Counted from the first letter of the stretch, positions 55,491-64,000 are shown. The stretch: 64,000 nucleotides of DNA from an uncultured Lachnoclostridium sp. (GCA_944376715.1 CALWDO010000006.1:1-64000), one strand, 5' to 3'. Numbers and translations are program-made. Notes: a model not told the origin generated them from the sequence alone.

Positions 55491-57203
55491 TCATAAATTC
55501 GGAATGCTTTTTTCTACGCACAGCTTTCCCCAGCCCACTGCCGTATTGGGATATTCCCGGAACGCCGGAAGGGGCTGCGCCCCTCGCTGCAGATAGGCCT
55601 TTACCTTCTCGCCATACAGATAAGGATCATTTCCATCTGTGATACCATGCTGCATCAAAAGCGCGGCCGCGCCGGTCACGAAAGGCGTCGCAAAAGAGGT
55701 CCCTGTCTGCCGTACATATCCGCCTCCCGGCGCCGCGGTCAAAATATTGGTGCCCGGCGCCACCAGAGAAGGTTTCCGGCCGTTCTCCCCTCTGCCGGAA
55801 AAATCCGCATACGCATCGGCCGACGCCCGGTACGCGCCGACGGTGATCACTTTCTGCGCGGTGGAGGGGATCGTAAGAGTATTTGCCTCCACCGGATTCA
55901 GAAAGCGGGTATCCGCTCCCACCACCGAACTTCCCGGCATCCACATCTGATACGTTCCCTCCACAATCCGGCGGGGTACCAGTCGGATACTCCAGATCCC
56001 GGAATCCACATATTCATTTTCAGGGATGAAGTCCAGATAGATTTCCTGGTTCACACTGTATGGACTGGGAGCTCCAAAGTAGACCAGTACCTCCGTATTT
56101 CCCATACGGTAGCGCTGCACCGGCGTTCCTTCATAAAAGGGTCCCACTGATATTCCATTCGGATGTACCAGATAAATATCAAATACATCCTCATAGTTTT
56201 TCCAGACTTGCAGGTTCATCACCAGTTCATAGGATCCCACTGTAAATTCCACATTTTCCGTCCTGCCGTTCTGGAGCCTTCCGGATGTATGGCCGCCTCC
56301 CGCTCCTTCGTTGCCGCTGCCCACGCAGATTACGGACTTCCACAGGGCGCTTACATCATCAATGTATGTCTCCAGAAGGCTGCTTCCGGTATGGGAACCA
56401 TAGGTGTTTCCAAAGCTGATGTTTACAGCCACCGGCATCCGGTACTCCTGCGCTTTCCGGATCACATAGTCCAGACCCTGCATCAGTTCCGTTGTCCTCG
56501 GAAATCCGTCTTCTCTGGGAGTCCCCAGTTTCACCGCTAATATGTCGCTCTCATATGCCACTCCCTGATTTCCCGCCGCGATGGCAAGTACTCCGGTCCC
56601 ATGTCCGCTAAGATCCCGGCTTTCCCGCAGTCCCTCCTCGCCCTGCGATACAGCTTCTCCATCTCCGGCCAGCACCGCGTCAATCTGTTCCCTGGTAAAT
56701 TCACTTCCTATGTAATAGCCCTCCGGAGGATTTCCTGGTATGCTCTGATCCCAGTATGCCAGGATCCGGCTGCTCCCATCCGGATTGCGGAACTCCTCAT
56801 GTCTGTAATCCACACCGGAATCCAGCACGGCCACCAGGATCCCCCGCCCGCTCAGAGAAAGCGGCGGCCGCTGCACCGGCGTCATGCAGGACGCCCTTTT
56901 CCCTTCTGTCCGCGCGAAAAACAGCCTTTTCGGTTTTTCAATATACTCTATCTCCGGACTTTGGGCCAGACTTTCAATTAATGACTCCGGAACCACCAGG
57001 ATCGCATATTCATTAACCAGACGTGTCACACGTACGGCGTCCGGCACAGCGGCGTCCAGGTCTCCCGAATACTTCACGATCAGTTCCCAGGTCTTTTCCC
57101 GGGGATCGTACCCGGTCTCCAGCACCACGGATTTTCTCCGTTCCTCTTCCGTGGCCTCCAGCGCCAGATTCAGCTGATTCTCTATTTTCTGGTCATCCGT
57201 CAT
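55491..57203 (-). CDS. Subtilisin-like S8 protease (CspB-type)
   Basis: 570 aa. Triad visible: D128 (AVLDSG), H201 (SGHGTG), S503 (GTSFATP). A ~100-residue pro-like region precedes the domain, and a beta-rich insert (~310-430) sits between His and Ser, as in Csp proteases that activate the spore-cortex enzyme SleC during germination. No signal peptide. All three residues are kept, so it should be active. A germination role is inferred from family only; many Lachnospiraceae carry several such proteases. Confidence 0.88.
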   Translation of the reverse strand: MTDDQKIENQLNLALEATEEERRKSVVLETGYDPREKTWELIVKYSGDLDAAVPDAVRVTRLVNEYAILVVPESLIESLAQSPEIEYIEKPKRLFFARTEGKRASCMTPVQRPPLSLSGRGILVAVLDSGVDYRHEEFRNPDGSSRILAYWDQSIPGNPPEGYYIGSEFTREQIDAVLAGDGEAVSQGEEGLRESRDLSGHGTGVLAIAAGNQGVAYESDILAVKLGTPREDGFPRTTELMQGLDYVIRKAQEYRMPVAVNISFGNTYGSHTGSSLLETYIDDVSALWKSVICVGSGNEGAGGGHTSGRLQNGRTENVEFTVGSYELVMNLQVWKNYEDVFDIYLVHPNGISVGPFYEGTPVQRYRMGNTEVLVYFGAPSPYSVNQEIYLDFIPENEYVDSGIWSIRLVPRRIVEGTYQMWMPGSSVVGADTRFLNPVEANTLTIPSTAQKVITVGAYRASADAYADFSGRGENGRKPSLVAPGTNILTAAPGGGYVRQTGTSFATPFVTGAAALLMQHGITDGNDPYLYGEKVKAYLQRGAQPLPAFREYPNTAVGWGKLCVEKSIPNL

Positions 57204-57328
57204 TTTAACACCCCTTTTCAGGCTATGCAGAGGAACAGTTTTTGTTTGTAAAAGAAACTTTAAGATTTATTTTTTAACAAATCTGTATTATAATGAAATC
57301 AACAAAAGAGAAACAACGGAGGCACCAT

Positions 57329-57958
57329 ATGGAACTTTCATTTGGCGAACAGATCAAAATCCTTCTGAAAAGAAAAGGACTGACAATCAAAGAACTTGCA
57401 GATATGTATGAAGCGCAGACCGGCAAACCCATGTCCCGGCAAAATCTCACCCAGCGCCTGAAAAGAGATAATTTTCCGGAGCAGGATATGCACATCATCG
57501 CGGCGCTTCTGGGATATCAGGTGTCGATTCAACTGAATCCTGTGTCTATCCCCATGCCAGAATTTATACGCTCAGAATTTCCGGCCGCGTCGCCGGCTCC
57601 CATTCCTTCCGGAAGTATAGCTCCGGCTCCTCAGACTGTCCCTGTGCAGCCTGCCATGTCCGGCACAGCGCCTGCGGAAACTCCTTCTGAAGAATCGTCC
57701 GGGACTTCCAACAAGATCACTTTCCAGATCCCCGAGGCGTTCCGCAAAAGCAGGCCCCAGGGAGATATCAATCCGTTGACCGGCGAAGAGTATCTGACAA
57801 ACACGGTCCGCCGTCACCCGGAGATGGAGGAATTTGTCCAGGTCTATGATCAGACCACCCATTCCTGGTCTGATGTAAGGGAAGATTATTTCTGGGAATT
57901 CCAGGATAAGAAAAAGCAGATGTTAGGCAAGGATTACCGCGCGCCGATCCTGATCTGA
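57329..57958 (+). CDS. HTH protein with proline-rich linker, unknown function
   Basis: 209 aa from ATG at 57329 (GGAGG 6 nt upstream). N-terminal ~75 residues form an XRE-like helix-turn-helix (LLKRKGLTIKELADMYEAQT, MSRQNLTQRLKRDNF). Residues ~80-135 are Pro/Ala/Ser-rich; the C-terminus INPLTGEEYLTNTVRRHPEM with FVQVYDQTTHSWSDVREDYF is not recognised. Cytoplasmic. Possibly a sporulation or envelope-linked regulator. TATAAT lies at about 57289-57294. Confidence 0.65.
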   Translation: MELSFGEQIKILLKRKGLTIKELADMYEAQTGKPMSRQNLTQRLKRDNFPEQDMHIIAALLGYQVSIQLNPVSIPMPEFIRSEFPAASPAPIPSGSIAPAPQTVPVQPAMSGTAPAETPSEESSGTSNKITFQIPEAFRKSRPQGDINPLTGEEYLTNTVRRHPEMEEFVQVYDQTTHSWSDVREDYFWEFQDKKKQMLGKDYRAPILI

Positions 57959-57974
57959 CACTCGGCGCTGGGAA

Positions 57975-58181
57975 TCAGCCGGGATCTTTCTCTGATTTTT
58001 CCAGCGCTTTTTTTCTTCTGCTGATCATGCCGCCGATCTTTCCTGTCTCCTTGGAAGAAAGCGCTTTCCAGCCCCCTTCTCTTACCTTGTCCAGAAGTCC
58101 CAGCTCCTCCGCGATCTCATATTTTAACCGGTCGTGGGGCTCCAGTTTTTCAAACTCTACGGTACGTTTCATTTCCATCAT
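57975..58181 (-). CDS. Alpha/beta-type small acid-soluble spore protein-like
   Basis: 68 aa from ATG at 58181 (AGGAG 8 nt upstream). Pattern LKYEIAEELGLLDKV...GW...LSSKETGKIGGMISRRKKAL matches the alpha/beta SASP plan: an E-I-A site cut by the GPR protease, then the G-x-I/V-G-G DNA-contact motif followed by basic residues. Would coat spore DNA in the forespore. More divergent than core SASPs, so a minor type. Its presence supports a spore-forming organism. Confidence 0.72.
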   Translation of the reverse strand: MMEMKRTVEFEKLEPHDRLKYEIAEELGLLDKVREGGWKALSSKETGKIGGMISRRKKALEKSEKDPG

Positions 58182-58300
58182 TTTACACTCTCCTATATCC
58201 GGAGTATTCCCGTTCCCTTTCATCTTATTCACCCCTTTCCAAATTCTCTTTACAGCCCTGGTTCCAACCTATATAATCTTTTCAAAAGGGAGGCGTCTCA

Positions 58301-58765
58301 ATGAAGCTCAAAAAAACAAAATTTGCCGTTGTTCTGAATATTCTGTGCCTGATCCAGCTTATCGGCATGATTTTATTCCTTCTTATCTGCTGGTCCCATA
58401 TTCCGCAGCAGATCCCCATGCATTATGACCTGGCGGGAAATATCACGCGATGGGGAAGCAGGAAAGAACTGATCCTCTTTCCTGTCCTGGCATGGATCAC
58501 GTACCTGCCGGTCACGCTCGTGGAACAATTCCCGCAGATCTGGAATACAGGCGTCCAGGTCACAGATCATAACCGGTCACGGGTATATACTGCCATCCTT
58601 CATATGACCAGCTCTCTGAAATTCCTCATCACCTGCCTGTTCACTTATTCCATCCTTCAGACGGCTCTGATGCTGGAGATTCCCTCCTGGTTTTTCTTCG
58701 CCGTCGGAGTGCTTCTGGCCGGCGACATCGGTTATTGGATGTACCGGCTCTGGAAATGCAGATAA
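58301..58765 (+). CDS. DUF1648 membrane protein
   Basis: 154 aa, four membrane segments. N-terminal DUF1648 pattern IPQQIPMHYDLAGNITRWGS right after segment 1. The family includes parts of SdpI-type immunity proteins, but the C-terminal SdpI domain is missing here. Function unknown. Start follows GGGAGG. Confidence 0.8.
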   Translation: MKLKKTKFAVVLNILCLIQLIGMILFLLICWSHIPQQIPMHYDLAGNITRWGSRKELILFPVLAWITYLPVTLVEQFPQIWNTGVQVTDHNRSRVYTAILHMTSSLKFLITCLFTYSILQTALMLEIPSWFFFAVGVLLAGDIGYWMYRLWKCR

Positions 58766-58945
58766 AGGTTGTAGTTTACATGGGAAACAGGCGAATTGCC
58801 TGAGATGCAGAATCTTATAAGAAAAGATTATCATGCGGGCAGGGAAAATGCAACTTGTATTTATTCTTCATCCGGCAGAAATTGTGATTTTCCATGCTGA
58901 AGGAAACCAGTGCCAAGCAGTTTTTCTGCCGGACAAAAATTAAAA

Positions 58946-59599
58946 TTACATCGTTGGATCATAATAAATATTATACAAGTCATTTGCTGCAACAACACAT
59001 CCCTCCCCAAAGTCTAATTCAAAATATAAGTGCCCCATTAAATTATCCCTGTGCAGCGGATCTGCAGAAATCAGCAGGGCGGTTTCTCCGTCATCCGGAG
59101 ACCGGGTCACTAATAATTCTGTGTCCTCCATGGTCTCACTTCCCGCAGGAGTAAAAAACATTTTCACAGTTGCCGGAGTACCTCCTGTCCATTGTAAAAG
59201 TATACTTTCTATTTTCGCGGAATTGTACCACAAAGCTTCAGAAAAAACCTCTTCTTGAGTTTTATCATAAAAATGAAGGCTTACCAGCGCCGGATCTGCC
59301 CCATCCATTCCCGCCGCCATGTTCAATATATAATTCCAGACAAAAATCCCCCCAAAAAACAAAGCCAAAATCCATCCAAAGAGATATGAAGCAGGGTATT
59401 TTTTCGGCTTTCTCTCTGTTTCATCCAAATCAAATGATAAGATTTCACATAACGCCCTTTTATTGGAACCAGTCGGGACTGACAGATTCCCTTCCCACTT
59501 AGATACTGCCTGGCGGCTGACGCCAATCTGTTCAGCAAGTTCTTCCTGTGATAATTTTTTGGCTTCTCTTTCCTTTTTTATTCTTTCACCTAATGTCAT
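58946..59599 (-). CDS. XRE regulator with membrane anchor (2)
   Basis: 217 aa from ATG at 59599 (AAGGGGA 8 nt upstream). HTH in residues 1-60 (LSQEELAEQIGVSRQAVSKW), one membrane segment near 90 (FGWILALFFGGIFVWNYILN), then an extracytoplasmic beta-rich domain of ~110 residues. A one-piece sensor-regulator, similar in plan to 53121. The HTH is of standard type, but IPxxDxLxxL is replaced by VPTGSNKRALCEI. Downstream the 180-bp convergent gap with the DUF1648 gene shows nothing notable. Confidence 0.85.
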   Translation of the reverse strand: MTLGERIKKEREAKKLSQEELAEQIGVSRQAVSKWEGNLSVPTGSNKRALCEILSFDLDETERKPKKYPASYLFGWILALFFGGIFVWNYILNMAAGMDGADPALVSLHFYDKTQEEVFSEALWYNSAKIESILLQWTGGTPATVKMFFTPAGSETMEDTELLVTRSPDDGETALLISADPLHRDNLMGHLYFELDFGEGCVVAANDLYNIYYDPTM

Positions 59600-59651
59600 T
59601 TGTAGTTTCCCCTTTTCCAAATACTCTCTGTTTCTGAATATTATTTTATAC

Positions 59652-59698
59652 GCAACCGCGGTTGCAAACCAGCATTTTTCCGCAACTTTTACAGTTGC
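59652..59698. promoter_or_regulatory. Two GCAAC/GTTGC inverted repeats upstream of XRE gene 2
   Basis: Perfect palindrome GCAACCGCGGTTGC (59652-59665) and GCAACT-N5-AGTTGC (59682-59698), 53-99 bp before the XRE start and 112 bp before the rlmI start. Two equal half-site pairs suggest autoregulation by the XRE protein. Confidence 0.6.
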
Positions 59699-59809
59699 AC
59701 CGCCTCATTGGCAAGAAACTATTGTTGATCCTTTCAAAACATGCTACATTAAACATAAAATATCAGGGTCAAAAATTTTTCATCCCTGTCATTTCGGAGG
59801 ATAATATCT

Positions 59810-61012
59810 ATGTATCATACAATCGTAACTTTGAAAAAAGGAGAAGGCCGCACAGTCAAAGCCGGCGGCATGTGGATCTATGACAATGAGATCGCCAGTA
59901 TCCTGGGCAATTTTGAGAATGGAGATCTGGTGACGGTCCATGATTTCGACGGCTATTTTATGGGATACGGCTTCCTCAATATGAACTCCAAGATCCGCGT
60001 AAGGATGATGTCCCGCAGAAAAGACCAGGTTATCGACGAGGCTTTTCTGGAACGGCGGGTACGAAACGCCTGGGAATACCGAAAAACCGTATGCGATACT
60101 TCCTGCTGCCGTGTCATATTCGGAGAGGCCGACTTCCTGCCGGGACTGGTGGTGGACAAATTTTCTGATGTGCTGGTGGTAGAATCCCTGGCCCTTGGCA
60201 TCGACCGCATGAAGCTTCAGATCCTGGACATCCTGAAACGTGTCCTGGCGGAAGACGGTATCGTCATCCGGGGCGTCTATGAACGCAGCGACGCCAAAGT
60301 AAGGGAACAGGAAGGGATGAAACGGCAGAAGGGATTTATCGGCGATCCTTTTGATACGAAAGTAGAGATTCAGGAAAACGGCGTCCGCTATCTGGTCAAT
60401 GTGGAAGACGGCCAGAAAACCGGTTTCTTCCTGGACCAGAAATACAACCGGCTGGCAGTGCAGAGACTCTGCAAAGGGAAAAAGGTACTGGACTGCTTCA
60501 CACACACCGGTTCATTCGCGCTGAACGCAGCTGTCGCAGGCGCCTCAAGCGTGCTGGGTGTAGACGCCTCCGAGCTGGGCTGTGAACAGGCCCGTGAAAA
60601 CGCCCGCCTGAATCAGGTGGAAGACCGCGTGACCTTCCGGTGCGCGGACGTCTTTGAACTGCTTCCGGAACTGGAACGAAAGGGCGAGACCTACGATGTG
60701 GTGATCCTGGATCCGCCTGCCTTCACGAAATCCCGCAATTCCATCAAAAATGCGGTCAAAGGCTACCGGGAGATTAACCTGCGGGGCATGAAACTGGTGC
60801 GTGACGGCGGTTATCTGGCAACCTGCTCCTGCTCTCATTTCATGGATCAGGAATTGTTCGCCAAGACGCTTCGGGAAGCTGCCCACGGCGCGCACCGGCG
60901 GCTTCGCCAGGTAGAGTTCCGCACCCAGGCCTGCGACCACCCGATCCTGTGGGCCGCGGACCAGTCGTATTATCTGAAATTTTATATTTTCCAGGTGGTA
61001 GAGGAGATGTAG
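59810..61012 (+). CDS. RlmI-type 23S rRNA m5C methyltransferase family
   Basis: 400 aa. N-terminal PUA domain (GEGRTVKAGGMWIYDNEIAS), an EEHEH-like middle (LPGLVVDKFSDVLVVESLAL), and a class I SAM domain with LDCFTHTGSFALNAAVAGA and motif IV VVILDPPAFTKS; TCSCSHFM carries the cysteine used by m5C enzymes. Methylates 23S rRNA in relatives; target here unproven. Start follows GGAGG. Confidence 0.9.
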   Translation: MYHTIVTLKKGEGRTVKAGGMWIYDNEIASILGNFENGDLVTVHDFDGYFMGYGFLNMNSKIRVRMMSRRKDQVIDEAFLERRVRNAWEYRKTVCDTSCCRVIFGEADFLPGLVVDKFSDVLVVESLALGIDRMKLQILDILKRVLAEDGIVIRGVYERSDAKVREQEGMKRQKGFIGDPFDTKVEIQENGVRYLVNVEDGQKTGFFLDQKYNRLAVQRLCKGKKVLDCFTHTGSFALNAAVAGASSVLGVDASELGCEQARENARLNQVEDRVTFRCADVFELLPELERKGETYDVVILDPPAFTKSRNSIKNAVKGYREINLRGMKLVRDGGYLATCSCSHFMDQELFAKTLREAAHGAHRRLRQVEFRTQACDHPILWAADQSYYLKFYIFQVVEEM

Positions 61013-61038
61013 GCAGAAAAGCAATTGCCGAGCCAAGA

Positions 61039-61054
61039 TTTACCATGGTAAAAT
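61039..61054 (+). promoter_or_regulatory. Palindrome over the -10 of the zinc-ribbon operon
   Basis: Perfect palindrome TTTACCATGGTAAA (61039-61052) overlapping a -10 TAAAAT (61049-61054), with TTGCCG 18 bp upstream as -35. Probable operator of the three-gene set starting at 61114. Confidence 0.5.
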
Positions 61055-61113
61055 AATTCTATTAAACCACGCGGCCAGACCAGGCGCCGCACAGATACGG
61101 AGGAATACATAAC

Positions 61114-61866
61114 ATGATCTGCCCTTACTGCGGATTTGAATATGCGGACGACCTGCTCCGCTGCCCCCACTGCGGAGCAGAAAATGTCCGGGAAGCCCGG
61201 GAACAGCAGCAGGAAACGCTTCACTCTCTGGAAGAGGAGCGCGAAGATATCCGGCATGAGCCGGAGCGGATTCTGAGAAAGACCAACCGGGCTGCCGCCA
61301 GGATCGGCGTCCGCATCTTCATCGGAGTCATCATAGCCGCCGTCCTGATCGTAGCCGGAAGTTTCATATGGAGGCTCTGGACCCGTCGCACCCTGGCCCG
61401 CAATGTGGAAAGGCTGGACGCCTGCCTGGCCGAAGGCGATTACGAAGGCCTGTCCGCGCTTCTTGACCGCATTGACTCCTATGATTCCGCCTACGATCCA
61501 TACTATCCGGTATCGTATGCCTACCAGGATCTCTCCTATGTGCAGGATGATCTGAAATGGTTCCGTACAGATCTGGAAAGCGGCCTGGAAGACTCTTATC
61601 TGCTGCAAAGTCTCTCTTTCGCTCTGAACGACGCTATGAATGCGCTGATACGGGCCGAAAACGGAATCCAGGACGATCTGTATCTGGGCAACGAAGACGC
61701 CCTGCAGGACATCTATGATCAGGCCTGCGAACTGCTGACCGGAACCTTAAAAGTCACGGAAGAAGAGATCGGGCAGATGTCGGAATTTTATGGAGATCAA
61801 GATTCTCTCTACGATGAATCGCTCTTTATTCCCTATGCCGCATTAGTCCTGGAACGATTGGAGTAG
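61114..61866 (+). CDS. Zinc-ribbon membrane protein, paralogue 1
   Basis: 250 aa. N-terminal zinc ribbon C-PY-C...C-PH-C (residues 3-21), a charged coil, one membrane segment (~70-90, IGVIIAAVLIVAGSFIWRLW), then an acidic, helical extracytoplasmic domain beginning LAEGDYEGLSALLDRIDSYD. Not a known family. Same plan as the next gene, 3 bp downstream. Start follows GGAGG. Function unknown. Confidence 0.72.
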   Translation: MICPYCGFEYADDLLRCPHCGAENVREAREQQQETLHSLEEEREDIRHEPERILRKTNRAAARIGVRIFIGVIIAAVLIVAGSFIWRLWTRRTLARNVERLDACLAEGDYEGLSALLDRIDSYDSAYDPYYPVSYAYQDLSYVQDDLKWFRTDLESGLEDSYLLQSLSFALNDAMNALIRAENGIQDDLYLGNEDALQDIYDQACELLTGTLKVTEEEIGQMSEFYGDQDSLYDESLFIPYAALVLERLE

Positions 61867-61869
61867 CTT

Positions 61870-62643
61870 ATGAAATGTCCTTACTGCGGCGGAGAAGTCT
61901 CCGTCAATGATGTCCGGTGTCCTTACTGCGGAAACCTGAATCCGGAAGGAGCCGCTTTTCAGGGAGAAGTACACAGACGCCGGAAACTGAATGAATACCT
62001 CAGGCAAAAGATGCGGGACCAGCTTCGGCTTCCCCTCGCACAGAGGATCATGAATCTGGCCATTGTGATTCTGGCGCTTCTGTGGATTCTGATTACCGTC
62101 CTTGGCATGATCTGGTACCTGGTCCGGGATCCCCGGACTCTGGGGCTGGGCCGTCCTGACGATTATGAGTCTCAGATAGAAGCCCTCTATAATGAGGGCC
62201 GCTACGGTGAACTGTACGCATATATGGACCGTTACGGCCTGAATGGACAGGATTATCCCCAGTACATGCAGATGGCGCTGTATTACTACACTTACACAGA
62301 CTTCGTTCAGTACAGCATGAACTGTACACAGGCGCTGGAAGAAGGATCTGTCCCGGGTGATTTCTATCTGAAATACGCCATCGACAGCGCGGCAGAACTG
62401 ATGCAGCCGCATATTCCCGCCTATCCGGACACTTATCCGGTCAATCAGGAAAATCTGAGTGTCTATCAGGAAGAAGCGCGGACTTTTCTTCTGGGTATGC
62501 TGAAACTGACCGAGGACGATATCCAGGTACTCTATCCGGAGGAAGACGGCAGCGGATATGTCTCTTTTACAGATATTGAACAACTCATGGAACTGGCAAA
62601 AGAGCGTCTAAAAGAGGAGGGCTACCATGAATCAGAAGCGTAA
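61870..62643 (+). CDS. Zinc-ribbon membrane protein, paralogue 2
   Basis: 257 aa. Zinc ribbon C-PY-C...C-PY-C at residues 3-20, a short basic segment, one membrane segment (~60-80, NLAIVILALLWILITVLGMI), then YNEGRYGELYAYMDRYGLNG, the same repeat-like opening as in paralogues 1 and 3, with many Tyr residues. Overlaps the next gene by 17 bp. Function unknown; tandem duplication with paralogue 1 is likely. Confidence 0.72.
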   Translation: MKCPYCGGEVSVNDVRCPYCGNLNPEGAAFQGEVHRRRKLNEYLRQKMRDQLRLPLAQRIMNLAIVILALLWILITVLGMIWYLVRDPRTLGLGRPDDYESQIEALYNEGRYGELYAYMDRYGLNGQDYPQYMQMALYYYTYTDFVQYSMNCTQALEEGSVPGDFYLKYAIDSAAELMQPHIPAYPDTYPVNQENLSVYQEEARTFLLGMLKLTEDDIQVLYPEEDGSGYVSFTDIEQLMELAKERLKEEGYHESEA

Positions 62644-63052
62644 TGCGCATCATCGCCGCTTTTTCATTAAAGGACTGATTATCCTTCTTCTGCTTGGCAT
62701 GAACTATATCATGTTTTCTTTTTTCTTTTCCTCCGTTGTGGAAGATATTACTTATGACAATGAGAGTTACCGGGACGCCCGCCTGCTGGAACTGACCAGC
62801 GAAGGAGAGTATGCAGACCTGTACGAAGAGCTGAATCTCTACGACCTGTATGAAGATAAATATGACGATTACTGGGATGTGACCGACGCCTGGCATCTGT
62901 ACTGCCGGTTCCTCGCCGCCAGGGAAGCCGGCTTTCCTGCGGAAGAGGAGACCCTCCGCTCCCGTCTGTTGGAATTGCCGGCCGACCAGGAGAACAGAAC
63001 TGCGCAGACAGCGGTCGAACGGATCCAGGAACTGGTGCGGGAAGGCGCCTGA
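62627..63052 (+). CDS. Small membrane protein, paralogue 3 without zinc ribbon
   Basis: 141 aa. Starts with a basic stretch and the membrane segment directly (GLIILLLLGMNYIMFSFFFS), then LTSEGEYADLYEELNLYDLY, matching the outer domain of paralogues 1 and 2. The zinc ribbon is absent. Translated from GAGGAGG inside the end of paralogue 2. Function unknown. Confidence 0.68.
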   Translation: MNQKRNAHHRRFFIKGLIILLLLGMNYIMFSFFFSSVVEDITYDNESYRDARLLELTSEGEYADLYEELNLYDLYEDKYDDYWDVTDAWHLYCRFLAAREAGFPAEEETLRSRLLELPADQENRTAQTAVERIQELVREGA

Positions 63053-63057
63053 TTCCC

Positions 63058-63999
63058 TCAGGTATCTTCTCCCCTCAGCAGCCTATCCAGCGTAGGCCGG
63101 AATCCAAACTGTTCCTTCAGCGCGTCCACTTCCTGAAGCATCGCGCGGCGCGTCTTTTCCGGTATATTGGAGCGCACGGCACGGATCAGAATATTTTTCG
63201 GCGTGTGGGACAGATCCACGAATTCCAGAAGCTGCGTCCGGTAGCCGCTGGCTGTCAGCAGATTTCCACGGATGGCGTCCGTCATCAGGGCCGCCGTCCG
63301 TTCTTTTATGATCCCGTAACGGGTCAGTATGGGAAGATTTCCGCCCTGCATCTGGCCGTTCAGCTCGTGCTGGCAGCATGGAACCGAAAAGATCAGCCGC
63401 GCGTTCCAGCGGACCGCATTGTACAGCGCGTAATCCGTCGCCGTATCGCAGGCGTGGAGGGAGACCACCATATCCACCGGATACGGGCACTCATATCCGT
63501 TGATATCTCCCAGTTCAAAGCGCAGATGTTCATAACCGTACTTCTCCGCCGCCTGATTGCAGCGCTCTATCACATCCGCCTTCAGATCCAGACCGATAAT
63601 TCTCACATCCAGCCGCCGGACCTGCGTCAGGTAATAATACAGGATAAATGTCAGATAAGATTTCCCGCAGCCAAAATCGATCACCGTCAATATCCGGTCC
63701 TTTGGAAGAGTCCCGATCTCGTCGTCGATCAGCTCCACAAAGCGGTTGATCTGACGGTATTTGTCATACATGGACCGGACGATCTTTCCTTCTGACGTAA
63801 AGATTCCCATATCCACCAGAGGAGGGATCGTCTGCCCTTCTTCCAGGATATAGTTTTTCTTGCGGTTATGGCCCGTCTTCTCCTTTGGGGCCTGCGCCGT
63901 CTTCTTTTTCGTATAGGATGCTTTTCCGCCCTTGGAGACACGGACCGCATGTTCCCGTTCTCCGTCCCAGGCATTCAACTGACGGTACCCCTGCCGCAT
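63058..63999 (-). CDS. METTL25/Methyltransf_32-like SAM methyltransferase (cut by window edge)
   Basis: At least 313 residues; the frame is open to the right edge, and relatives have a longer N-terminus, so the Met at 63999 may be internal. Residues ~110-230 are the SAM domain: DFGCGKSYLTFILYYYLTQV (motif I), IIGLDLK, VSLHACDTATDYAL (motif IV with His and Cys) and VPCCQHEL. Bacterial homologues are of unknown substrate, probably RNA. Convergent with the zinc-ribbon set, 5 bp apart and without a visible terminator. Confidence 0.8.
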   Translation of the reverse strand: MRQGYRQLNAWDGEREHAVRVSKGGKASYTKKKTAQAPKEKTGHNRKKNYILEEGQTIPPLVDMGIFTSEGKIVRSMYDKYRQINRFVELIDDEIGTLPKDRILTVIDFGCGKSYLTFILYYYLTQVRRLDVRIIGLDLKADVIERCNQAAEKYGYEHLRFELGDINGYECPYPVDMVVSLHACDTATDYALYNAVRWNARLIFSVPCCQHELNGQMQGGNLPILTRYGIIKERTAALMTDAIRGNLLTASGYRTQLLEFVDLSHTPKNILIRAVRSNIPEKTRRAMLQEVDALKEQFGFRPTLDRLLRGEDT

Positions 64000-64000
64000 G

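Noticed and set aside
58866..58945. Small gene in the gap between DUF1648 and XRE genes
   Set aside because: No ribosome site and no coding pattern; the open + frame there is antisense to the XRE gene.
1..64000. CRISPR array, tRNA or rRNA genes
   Set aside because: No regularly spaced repeats and no cloverleaf or rRNA sequence noticed when reading through; a dedicated tRNA scan was not possible.

Overview
The window reads as chromosomal DNA from a spore-forming Clostridia, most likely a gut Lachnospiraceae. The basis is the gene content (CspB-like S8 protease, a putative alpha/beta-type small acid-soluble spore protein, PcsB-like FtsEX operon, DUF3048 lipoprotein, DUF1638 and UroD-type methyltransferases, PucR/CdaR regulators), strong AGGAGG ribosome sites and mid-range G+C. 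The genus cannot be fixed from sequence alone. I saw no rRNA, tRNA, CRISPR array, transposase, integrase or phage gene.

Layout. 1-4230: the uvrB-uvrA repair operon (minus strand), invaded by a 1558-bp unit that carries a RhuM-family gene and a second uvrB 5' end; the displaced original uvrB start survives as a fragment with its own promoter and a possible LexA box. 4359-17630: a metabolic island with DUF1638, a MATE transporter, an Lrp regulator, three UroD-fold methyltransferase-like enzymes, an iron-type alcohol dehydrogenase, DASS and MFS transporters, a PucR-type regulator and an AzgA purine permease. 17677-23885: a five-gene minus-strand operon of helix-turn-helix-like protein, MATE transporter, NB-ARC/TPR STAND ATPase, TPR protein and small membrane protein. 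24107-27281: KamA-family radical SAM enzyme divergent from a class A PBP. 27405-32802: a four-gene set of exported or membrane TPR and lipoproteins of unknown role.

32955-40981: cell envelope and division: a second class A PBP, S41 protease, PcsB-like M23 hydrolase, FtsX, FtsE, then a PucR-type regulator. 41267-50080: small anchored protein, Nudix hydrolase, LspA-like peptidase, divergent ClpX, HtrA, DUF3048 lipoprotein, citrate synthase and an L,D-transpeptidase. 50195-59599: BlaR1/BlaI pair, two XRE regulators with membrane tails, a CDF cation exporter, the S8 protease, a small HTH protein, the SASP-like protein and a DUF1648 protein. 59810-63999: RlmI-type rRNA methyltransferase, three tandem zinc-ribbon/membrane paralogues, and a METTL25-like methyltransferase cut by the right edge.

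Most interesting: the uvrB-embedded rhuM unit, whose geometry equals single-crossover integration of a small circle; the UroD trio with no corrinoid protein nearby; the MATE/NB-ARC operon; and a recurring ATGT-N-AA-[GC]-TTT...TTAACATT motif just upstream of three minus-strand transcription units.
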